Source: Aminivibrio sp. (GTDB lineage: Bacteria; Synergistota; Synergistia; Synergistales; Aminobacteriaceae). Taken from it: 50,593 bases of DNA. Below are positions 17,692-26,300 of this stretch, piece by piece. The stretch covers positions 1 to 50,593 of the forward strand of contig NZ_JAESIH010000072.1 in the NCBI RefSeq assembly GCF_016756745.1, in the 5' to 3' direction. Under the pieces are notes generated by a model. That model was not told the origin of the DNA and did not search any database. It saw only the letters and a list, made by a program, of their open reading frames with translations. Within the stretch, counting starts at the first letter, position 1, and each line of letters opens with the position of its first letter. The translations under genes were made by a program, and so were the position numbers.

Positions 17692-17702
17692 GATGCCTCC
17701 TC

Positions 17703-17741
17703 AAAAAGGGGCGGACCCCCGCGCAGGGAGGTCCGCCCCTT
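17703..17741 (-). terminator. Riboswitch-linked intrinsic terminator before cbiC
   Basis: On the minus strand AAGGGGCGGACC pairs perfectly with GGTCCGCCCCTT across a 12-base loop and is followed by a U5 tract (A5 at 17703-17707 on the plus strand). It lies between the cobalamin aptamer and the cbiC start, so it is the expected off-switch. Confidence 0.88.
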
Positions 17742-17814
17742 GACCTTCTTTCAAACGTGAAAAGATCTCCAGGGAAGCCGACCCGAACCCTCGCAGGCGT
17801 CACACCGAAATATC

Positions 17815-17950
17815 CCCTCCAGGGTCTTCTGGCTTCCCTCATCCTCGCCCGCCCCTTCCCGGAATTCCCGGTGGTATGGCGGACTCGTCAGGTACACAGC
17901 GGCGGGACCGCGCCGGATTCGCACCGGCCTTCCCCTTGGAGAAGAATCGT
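17815..17950 (-). ncRNA. Cobalamin riboswitch controlling the cbi-hem operon
   Basis: Read on the minus strand, the aptamer shows AAGGCCGGTGCGAATCCGGC, then GGTCCCGCCGCTGTG, and a B12 box GAAGCCAGAAGACC near 17824-17838. It precedes a ten-gene operon that includes hemA, hemC, hemD and hemB. Cobalamin therefore probably throttles the whole 5-aminolevulinate-to-corrin flux. Confidence 0.93.
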
Positions 17951-17966
17951 TCTTTCATATGTGATC

Positions 17967-17995
17967 ATCGTAAACTCAGCGGCCGAAAGTGTCAA
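17967..17995 (-). promoter_or_regulatory. Sigma70-type promoter of the cbi-hem operon
   Basis: On the minus strand a perfect TTGACA (17990-17995) is followed after 17 bases by TACGAT (17967-17972). Predicted start is near 17960, just upstream of the riboswitch. Confidence 0.7.
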
Positions 17996-18018
17996 TCTTC
18001 TGTTTGTCGCCTGTTTCC

Positions 18019-18060
18019 TGTCATCCTGAGCGACGGCGATCCCGTCCGCTCGGGATGACA
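18019..18060. repeat. Short palindrome with TGTCATCC / GGATGACA ends
   Basis: The 42 bases fold almost completely back on themselves: TGTCATCC with GGATGACA, GAGCG with CGCTC, ACGG with CCGT. The ends match those of the large tandem repeats at 29031 and 50164, so this looks like a minimal member of that family. It lies between the divergent cbiC operon and gntR. Confidence 0.65.
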
Positions 18061-18121
18061 ATTCATTGGGTATAGTATAATATGCAATGTATAAGATTTC
18101 TTGATGCACGGGGAGGACATC

Positions 18122-18790
18122 ATGCTGTTGAAGGAAAAGTACAAGACGAAGTCCGGTTTCGTGTACGAGCTGATGCGGGAGAAAATCGTCTCCGGAGAGT
18201 GGCCCCAGGGGATGAACATCATCGTCGCCTCGGTGGCGAGGGATCTCGGCGTCTCGGCCATTCCCGTGCGGGAAGCCATGAAGCTCCTGGGGGCCGAGGG
18301 GCTCGTTGTGCTCGAACCTCACAAGGGCGCCAGGGTGACCGAGTTCGACCCGGAAAAAATCATGGAAGTCATGTCCGTCCGGGGCGTCCTCGAGGGGTAC
18401 GCTGCCGCTGCGGCTCTTCCGTTTCTGGATGCTGAAACTTTTGCCGACCTTCACCGCAGGGTCGAGGAGATGGACGATTTCGTCCGGGCCGGGCAGTGCG
18501 ACCGGTTCATCGCGGCGAACAAGGAATTTCACCGGGCGATCTATTCGAAGGGGCCCTTTCCTCTGCTGAACGAAATGATCTTCAAGCTCTGGGACGGCGG
18601 CGGGTTCTCCCATATCGTCTTCGCCTTCCGTCCCGAGAGGATGGAAGTGGCCGGCCGGGACCACAGGGCCATCCTCGAATCCCTGGAAAAGAACGACGGC
18701 GAAAGTGCCGAGCGGCTCATCCGGGAGCACAAGCTCGGTCTCGCGAGGGTGTTGTGCGCCATGGGGAAGAAGGGCTCCTCCGACCGCTGA
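18122..18790 (+). CDS. GntR-family transcriptional regulator (FCD/FadR-like)
   Basis: The 222-residue protein has an N-terminal winged helix (GFVYELMREKIVSGEWPQG, VARDLGVSAIPVREAMKLL, GLVVLEPHKGARV) and a C-terminal all-helical FCD ligand domain (residues 80-210; conserved ANKEFHRAIY and DHRAILESLEKND). ATG 18122 follows GGGGAGG. TTG 18101 and ATG 18104 are upstream in-frame alternatives. It stands alone, divergent from the cobalamin operon. A TATAAT at 18076-18081 is a likely -10. The effector is unknown. Confidence 0.88.
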   Translation: MLLKEKYKTKSGFVYELMREKIVSGEWPQGMNIIVASVARDLGVSAIPVREAMKLLGAEGLVVLEPHKGARVTEFDPEKIMEVMSVRGVLEGYAAAAALPFLDAETFADLHRRVEEMDDFVRAGQCDRFIAANKEFHRAIYSKGPFPLLNEMIFKLWDGGGFSHIVFAFRPERMEVAGRDHRAILESLEKNDGESAERLIREHKLGLARVLCAMGKKGSSDR

Positions 18791-19111
18791 TCAGCGGGGA
18801 AGGCCCCTTTCTTCCGTCCGGCGGTTCCTGAACTTTCCGCCCCGCCGCCTCTCCTTTTTCGTCATCTTTTCCCAGGCTTCTTCCCCCAGTCCTTCAGCGT
18901 CGACGATATTCCTCCAGGCGACCGTGTCCAGGCGGACGGCATTGTCCGTTTCTGCTCCGTGTTCCTTCAGGTACCTCCAGGCCGGCAGTCCCCGGGCAAA
19001 GGATTCTTCCCCGTCGGCGGCGTCGAGGGCCTGAGGAACAAGCGAAAGTGCCTCTGCAAGGACGAGGCGCGGACATGACTGTCCCTCCCCGGCAGTGTTC
19101 TTTCGGATCAT
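18791..19111 (-). CDS. Hypothetical protein
   Basis: This 106-residue open frame starts at ATG 19111 and ends one base after the gntR stop. The middle part (AWRYLKEHGAETDNAVRLDT, then VAWRNIVDAEGLGEEAWEKM) has a natural amino-acid mix and ends in a basic tail (TKKERRRGGKFRNRRTEERG). There is no signal peptide and no recognisable domain. No good ribosome site precedes ATG 19111, which weakens the call. The insertion target of the MITE at 19140 lies just upstream. Confidence 0.45.
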   Translation of the reverse strand: MIRKNTAGEGQSCPRLVLAEALSLVPQALDAADGEESFARGLPAWRYLKEHGAETDNAVRLDTVAWRNIVDAEGLGEEAWEKMTKKERRRGGKFRNRRTEERGLPR

Positions 19112-19139
19112 AGTGGTTTTCTGAAGGAGGAGTGTCAAG

Positions 19140-19396
19140 CCTAAATCCGCACCTCAGCGGGGAGTGTCACCGGGGAACGCTTGGGCGGGGGGTGCAGATT
19201 GTCGTCCTTGACAACTGCCCAAGCGATCAACACGGCTCCCTGCGTTCGCCGGTTGCCTGCTTGTGAAACCGACATCCGTGTCGGTTTTTCTCCCCCGGGC
19301 GCTGTCCCCCAGGGGATAATCTCTTCGCCCCTGGCGGGGCGAATTCACCTTATGCCCGGCGACACTCCCTCTGCCTGAAAAACCTGCGGATTTAGG
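19140..19396 (+). mobile_element. MITE-like element, full length, with target duplication
   Basis: The element is 257 bp, bounded by CCTAAATCCGCA and TGCGGATTTAGG and flanked on both sides by TCAAG (19135-19139 and 19397-19401). It has no coding capacity. The interior holds a hairpin AAACCGACA/TGTCGGTTT and a longer imperfect stem (CGCTTGGGC...GCCCAAGCG). Confidence 0.9.
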
Positions 19397-19403
19397 TCAA
19401 GCC

Positions 19404-19432
19404 TTCCCAGATGACGGGATGTGGTATATAGT
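19404..19432 (+). promoter_or_regulatory. Possible promoter of the SH3-domain gene
   Basis: TTCCCA (4 of 6 matches to TTGACA) is followed after 17 bases by TATAGT at 19427-19432. It lies directly beyond the MITE target duplication. Confidence 0.4.
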
Positions 19433-19478
19433 ATTTGCGATGATCTGAAAACACCGACTTTTCCAAAAGGGGCGATGG

Positions 19479-20249
19479 ATGATGTTCTCGAGGAAAATGA
19501 AAGTGTGTCTTGCGGCCCTCGGACTGCTTTTGGCGGCCTCCGCCGCTTGCCCGGGTGAGGTGGATCCGGTGCTCGTCAGGATCACGGGATCGTCAGTGAA
19601 TATTCGGTCCGAGGCTTCCAGGACGGGAAAAGTGATCGGCCGCTTCGCGGGGGGAGAGCCGGCCGTAGTGCTCCGGGAGAAGCAGGATGCCGATGTCTAT
19701 CCATGGCTCCTGGTGATCGCCAGGGTTCCATGGCCGGACGGTCCCGTGGTGGAGGGGTGGGTCTACGGCCGGTACGCGGAACCCCTGCCCCAGGGAGAGT
19801 GGCTGGGGAATCCGGCAGGGGCCCAGGGGAGAGCCTTCAACGCTTTTTTCCTTGCCACCAGGGAGCGGTTCGGCAGCACCGCCGAAGAGGCGGTGATGAA
19901 GCTGGGAAAACCGCTTTCCCGGAACGACCGGGAGGTAGCCGGTCGGCATGACCCGTCCTACATGGTGACCTTTACCGATCTGTCCTACCCGGGCCTCGAA
20001 CTCCGGTATTTCTCCACGAAGGACAGCAGGGCCCTCATAGGGGCCAGGGTGACGGACGGGGACTACGTCCTCGGCAGGTCAGTCCGTCTGGACGCGTCGC
20101 CCCGGGAGGTCTATATGGAGCTCGGTCCGCCCCTGTTCCAGGACGGGACTGTCTTCGGCTGGTCAGACGAGGCTGAGTACGCTACGCTGCAGGTGACTTT
20201 TTCCGGGGGGAAGGCACTCCTGGCGGATTTTTCCGTGGAACCTGACTGA
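19479..20249 (+). CDS. Exported SH3-domain protein of unknown function
   Basis: The 256-residue protein has a signal peptide (KMKVCLAALGLLLAASAACPG) and then a bacterial SH3 domain at about 28-100 (ITGSSVNIRSEASRTGKVIG, GWVYGRYAEPLP). Such domains usually bind peptidoglycan or peptides. The rest (105-256; FNAFFLATRERFGSTAEEAV, DLSYPGLELRYFS, VRLDASPREVYMELGPP) is a domain I do not recognise. ATG 19479 follows AAGGGG. Its position 87 bases upstream of the giant exported protein, with a terminator between, suggests a related envelope role. Confidence 0.8.
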   Translation: MMFSRKMKVCLAALGLLLAASAACPGEVDPVLVRITGSSVNIRSEASRTGKVIGRFAGGEPAVVLREKQDADVYPWLLVIARVPWPDGPVVEGWVYGRYAEPLPQGEWLGNPAGAQGRAFNAFFLATRERFGSTAEEAVMKLGKPLSRNDREVAGRHDPSYMVTFTDLSYPGLELRYFSTKDSRALIGARVTDGDYVLGRSVRLDASPREVYMELGPPLFQDGTVFGWSDEAEYATLQVTFSGGKALLADFSVEPD

Positions 20250-20255
20250 TTCGGC

Positions 20256-20290
20256 AGCGGCCCTTTCTTCGGAGGGGTCGCTTTTTTCTT
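20256..20290 (+). terminator. Likely intrinsic terminator after the SH3 gene
   Basis: AGCGGCCCTTTC pairs imperfectly with GGAGGGGTCGCT around a TTCG-type loop, followed by T6. It separates the SH3 gene from the next gene. Confidence 0.6.
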
Positions 20291-20336
20291 TTCCCGCCGG
20301 TGCTCCCGGGCCGGAACTTTTTTCGGAGGTGTTCCC

Positions 20337-23300
20337 TTGAAGCGATTCCTTTTTTCCGTCCTGGTACTTCTGGCAGTTCTTTCTCTCTGTTGTGCAGGAT
20401 ACGCCGCCCCTTCAGACCGGGAGAACAGCTACTGGCTGAAAATCAACCCTATCGGCAGGCCGCCGGCACAGCCTTCGGAGACCTACAATCTTCTCGAGTC
20501 GAGGCTCCGGAAAGTGCCGGCCGGCGACCTGGACGGCATGGATTTTTTCCGGTCTCTCGGCAGGGACGGCATGACCATGAGAGACGTGATGGCCTTCAAG
20601 GAGGAGTTCATCCGCCTTCGGGGCGAGGAGCTGCGGAAGACGGGAGCCCTCTCCCCGGTGGACGCCCTTCCCGGAGCCCTGGAGGCATGGGAGCGGGCCT
20701 TCGGGGAAGCGGAACGGTCCCTCATGGACGTGCGGCGGAAAGGGGTCGAGCGGGCCTTCGCCGAGGGGGTCCGACGGTACAGGGACGCCCATCCCGATTT
20801 TCCCTATCTCGTCCGCATGGACGCCGGGGCGTCGTCCGGAGAATCCTACCAGGAGCTCCGGTTCGAGGGGGACATCGACATCTCCACCCTGGCGGCCCAG
20901 GTGGAGAACGCCGCTGCCCTCAGGGATTTCATCGCCTCGGCCGTGCGGGACAGCTTCAACCTGGACATGACGGCTCTGGACGCCCTGGTGACCGCCCACC
21001 GGCAGGCCGCCCTCGACGTGTACATCACCCAGCCCGCCGCGGACTGGGCGGAGGCGGACTCTCTCAAAAGGGGACGGCTGCAGGAGATCGTGATTGAAAA
21101 CGGTGAGGTGGGCTACCGGGATGTCACCGACCCGGTGGAGCGGGTCTTCATCTTCGCCAACCTGAAGAACAACATCCGGATGAGGGACGGCGCCCCGGAC
21201 GAACTCGTCCGGCTCATGGACGAGCCTCCCGACAGGATGACCTCGGACATGGAGCCGGCAGTGAGCCTGGAGATGCTCCGCCATATGACCACCGACGCCC
21301 TGCAGGCACGGCTCGCCTACCACGAGAAGATCCTCAAGCTGGCGAAGTACGTGGACCGGAGCGCCGCCATCGCAAAAGGCCCCCTCGGCGATACGGCCCT
21401 GGCAGCCTGGGCCCGGCAGGTGACCCTGGTGAAGCAGAACAAGGGGCTGGACGGCGGGCAGAGGCTGAAGCGCATCCTGGAGATCAGCGAACCGCTCCTC
21501 GGGGATCCCCGGGACTTCGCCGGTCTCGACAGGGCGATCCTCTCCCTCGGGGAGCGAGCTTCCGCCCTGATCCGGGACAACGTGGCGAAGGGTATCGACG
21601 CCCGGCTGAAGCTCATCGACGATGCCCGGACCCCTGCGGAAAAGGACGGGGAACGGAGGAAGCTGCTCTCGGAGCTCGAGGAGACCTTCAGGGCCTACGT
21701 GGAGAAGGGGGTGGACTTCCCCCCGAAGGCCCACGAGACCATGATCGCCCTCGCCGACTCCCTGAAGGTGACGGTGCTCAACATCCCGGCGTCGGAGCTT
21801 GAACGGATGAAGCGCTACCTTGATCTGGCCGCCGAAAAGCCCGGCTCCCTCGACCTGGCTCTCGGTATGGCATGGAGCCTCTTCGAGGGAGCCTACTCTA
21901 CCGCCGACGGGGCGATCGACGCCTTCAACAACTGGATTGACTACCTCGACAACCACACGGTGGCCCGTCTCCGGGCCATGAACCCGGAAGTGTTTCTTCC
22001 CGGCCCCGGGGGAAAGACCAGGGCGGTAACCATACCCATCGGCAGGATCAACGACCGGCTCAACGCCTCCATCCTGGGCGCTGTGGGGAACTCTCTCCCC
22101 TTCAAGGCCGTCAACCTGGGCCAGGAACTCTACGCCTACGTGAGCGGCTTCAGGGAGGGGAAGGACATGTCCGAATCGGTGTCCAACGTGGCGACCGAGC
22201 TCTTTCGCTCCCGGGTTCCCGGAGGCGATATTGTTGAAGCCGCGGTCATGGAGAATTACACCAGGGCGGCCATCGGCGTGGTCTATCTTCTCTTCCCCAC
22301 CCTGGCCGTCCCCGAGGCCCTGTACGGCATGGGAACCGCCGCCGCCGAGTGGTATGTCGGCGCCTGGCAACAGTGGCAGTACGACGAAATGGTGGATGAA
22401 CTGTACGACGGAACGGTCTTCGAGCCGACCCGGGAGGGGACATGGAAGGTGAAGTCAATAACGTACAGCCTTCCCGGCGGAGGATCGGTCACCGTGGGGC
22501 GGGACGAGGCCTTCACCCTGCCGGAACGGGTGCCGAAGATCTCCAACATCCTGGTGCCCCAGGTGAGAACCCACCCGTCCATCGCCATGTACCACGAACT
22601 CCTGGCGAAGAAGGAGCTCTCCGACGGGCAGAGCGGCATCCCCGCCTGGCCCCGGAGATACCTGAACCTCAGCCTGTACGGGGAGCGGATGTATGAGAAG
22701 TACGTCTCGGAGGTAAAAACGGTGACCCGGCAGTACTTCGCCGAAGTCATCGCCGAACTGGAAAAACGGAAGGCCTTCGACCAGGGAACGAACGAAAAGA
22801 AACTGCGGGAGATCGGAGAGGAACTGGGCTGCGGCGACTCCCTCCTCGAAAAGGTCGGAAGCGGACGGGAAGCCCAGGAGGCGGTTATCGCCCATTGGGA
22901 GGAGTGGCTGAAGGTCCATGCCGCCCTTATGGAGTTCCGGGAGCGGTGGAGCGCCTTTTTCATCCTGACGCGGAAGCCGTCCTGCTCTCCCGAATCGATA
23001 CGGATCGTCCTCGAAGAGGACCGGAAGGATCTTGAGGAGGCGAAAAAGGCCCTCCGGGAGGCGGCCGTCGCCGTGGAGGAGATCGTCGGCCGATCCCGGG
23101 CCGATGAAAAGACCCTGCAGCCCGCCGTCCGGGCGAGGGCGGGGGCCCTGATCTATCCCTCGGGTAGCCCGGAGCGGCGCCGGATGATCGGCGAATACAG
23201 GGAGTATCTCGAATCCCTCCGCAGCAGGCAGACCCCTCCCGGGGTGCGGATTTCAGGTCCGGACACCGTGGGCGAGGGGATGGAAGAGGTTTTTACGGTT

Positions 23301-26300
23301 GTCCTCGACAGGGAGCTTCGGTCGGCCAGGTACGACTGGAAGTTCGCCTCCGGCGGCGACGGGGAGGTCCTTGAGGGGGGCACAACGTCCCGCATCCGGT
23401 GGGCTCCCTCTTCCCCGGGAAAGAAAGTCCTGGAAGTGCATGTCCTCGCCGATCTTCCCGGGGCCGACTGGGTGCGGGCCGTTCACCCGGTGACTGTCCT
23501 CTCCGCTGAGGAGACACCCCGTCCCGAAGTACGGCTGACCTGCCCCGTGAACTCCTTTTCGGCGGGGGAAGTAGTACCTCTCACGGCGGAGACGGAGGAG
23601 TTCGGCCTTGGAGGCGAGGGATTCGAATGGTACATCTGGTTCGCGGACGGGAGGCGGATCGCCTCTACGGCGGAAAGGACCATATCGTTCGACGGCGTGG
23701 GCTACGAAGGGCGGACCGTGGAAATCCGGGTGGAGGCCCGGACGAAGAGCCGTTTCGTCTCGGCGTCAGCCCTTTCCCTGGAGGTCCTGCCTCCCGGAGG
23801 AACCGGAGGAGATCTCCGGGTCCTGCTCGCGCCCGATATTACCGAGGTCGCGGCCGGAACACCCCTTCGCTTTTCGGGTACCGCCTTCCCGAGGAAGGGC
23901 GGCGGGACCCTGAAATACCAGTGGTCCGTCAACGGGGAATTTGCCGGGGACGGGGACGTCCTTCATTTCGACACGGCCCCCTGGGAGGGAAAGACAGTGG
24001 AAATCGTCTTCTACGCCGCCCAGGTCCTTGACGGGACGGTGCTCTTCGAGGGATCGGCGTCCCGGAAGATCTCGGTCGTGAAGGAGACCCCGCTGGCCGT
24101 GGCGCTGGAACCCCACCCGTCGAAGGTGGACGACACGGAAACGATCCGGCTCGCCGTGAAGGATCCCCGGGACGGCGTGGAGTACGAATGGCAGGAGTGG
24201 GACAGCGTCTCCCGAAGATGGAGTTCCGGAGCCGCCGTCGCGGGGAGACGGCTGGTGAAGTCCGCCAGGGGCCTGACTGGGCAGTCTTTCAGGTTCCGGG
24301 TGACCGCCCGGGACGGCAAGGGGCGGACCGCTTCCGCCGAGTCGGGGCTCATCGAGATCACGGAGCCTTCCTGGCCCGGTCCCGAAGAGGAGGAGCCAGT
24401 CCAGGACAAAGAGAAATCAGATCCTGACCCGGAAAAGAAGGACGATGAAAAGGCGGTCGTTCCCGGGGACGCCGGAGAAGGACCGGGAAAGGATGGAGCG
24501 GCTGAAAACGATGGAAAACTGAGGCTCGAACTTCCGGCGACGGTCATGGAGGGGGATATCGTGACGGTGAAGGCCCTGCTGCCTCCCGGCATGGCCGAAC
24601 AGGCTGCCGACTCCTTCCGGTGGAGCAGCGACCCCAGCCAGGGACGACGGTCTTTCGTCATCCTCGGCGAGACCGTTGGGGGAACCGACGGCTTCGGCGG
24701 CGGCGGGGGAGAACGGACCGCCCGTCCCGAGACGGAGATCCAGTTCACCCCCCATCAGAACACCCGTGGCGTGAGGGGAAGTGTGGGCGTCACCGTCTAC
24801 CGAAAACTGCGGGGGAACCAGAAGGGAGCCCCCATGGAATCTCTCGCCGAAGTGTACAGCCCCGTGGAGGTCATTCCCATGGGCTGTTCCGTGGCCGCCC
24901 CTGCCTCGTGGGCTGGAGGCCCCAACGAGGAGGGGGTGCTTCTCACCCTTGACGAGGACACGCCCCGGGGAAGCGTGCGGGGGGAGTTCCTCCTGCAGAT
25001 CGGCACGTGGAGGGGGAGGACCCTCGAATCGGTGGAGAAGCAGGTGGTGACCAACAATCAGTACGGAACCTTGGAGAGGGTCACCGTGGACGGCTACGAG
25101 GGATACCTCGCCGCGACAGGCCCGTCGTATAGCATCAAACGAACCCCTGACGGCCGGTTCGTGACCGGTGGCCAGGTCGTGCTGAACGGCCTGGCGATCA
25201 AGGGAGAGGCGGCCCTCGACTTTCGCTCGGAGATCAAGTTCTTCCTCGCTGAAGAGAAGATTCCCGAGAGCGACCCCGAGACGGCCCGGTTCGCCCGGGA
25301 GCTCATGTCGCAGCTCCGGTCCATTCTGGCGAGCATCCGGGTGGTCCCTGACCCGAAGCGGACCACGGGACCGGCGGACGGGGCAGGGGAAGAGAAAAAG
25401 GACGTGGCCGTGACACTCCGCAGGGTGAGTCCTCCGGCGGGTCCCGTGACCGCCGGAACGCCCGTGGAATTCCTGGCGACGGCGGAGGGAGTGAAGAAAG
25501 GAGACGTGTTCTTCCGGTTCGAGCCGTCCACGGAGGTTTCCTTCTCCCCTCCGGAATCGGAGGCGGGACGTACGAATGCCGTCTTTTCCGAGCCCGGCAC
25601 GGTGCGGATCTGGGCCGTAGCCCTGGACAGGGACGGCACCCTGGGAGAATCGGAACAGGTCGAAATAGAGGTGACGGGCCCTGACCTGACCATCACCGCC
25701 ACGCCCCCGAAACCGAAGGTGGGGCAGGAGGTGCAGGTGAAGGCCGAGGCGAAGCCCGGACTGCCGGAAGGGGCCTCCGTCGTGTGGGCCCTGGAGGGAA
25801 ACGCCTCCCGCAGCGGGGCGAGAGCCGCAGATTCTACGGAATACTCCTTCCTCCCCAGGGAGGCGGGACAATACGTCCTGAAAGCGGAGGCCAGAAGTCC
25901 GGGAGGGGAGACCCTGGCGGAGAAAACGCTGGCCGTGGAGGTGGCAGGGTACGACGTGGTCGTGACGATTCACGGTCCGGCGGGCCCTCGTCCGCAGGAA
26001 TGGGTGCAGGGGCAGGGCCTCCGGACCGTGGAAAAGGACACCTTTTTCCGGGACGAGCACGTCCGGGTGAAGGCGGAGGTGAAGGACCCCGGTGCGCCGA
26101 AGGACCTCCGGTGGAAGTGGATCCCGGGGCCGGAGACGTCTCTTGCGTCGTCGGGCATCGGGCAGGAGGCGACCCTGTACGGCACCGCCGCCGGAACGGC
26201 ATCCGCCCGGGTGGAAGTGCGGGATAAAGAAGACCTTCTTTTGGGAGCGGCTTCCGTTTCTTTCCCCGTGACGGAGCTGCCCCCCGAGTTGAAGGCTCCT

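Noticed and set aside
20412-22370. 652-codon minus-strand open frame opposite the giant gene
   Set aside because: Histidine/glycine/valine-rich shadow of the plus-strand codons with no ribosome site or recognisable domain.
24417-26060. 547-codon minus-strand open frame opposite the giant gene
   Set aside because: Same shadow composition; the plus-strand frame carries the Ig-like pattern throughout.
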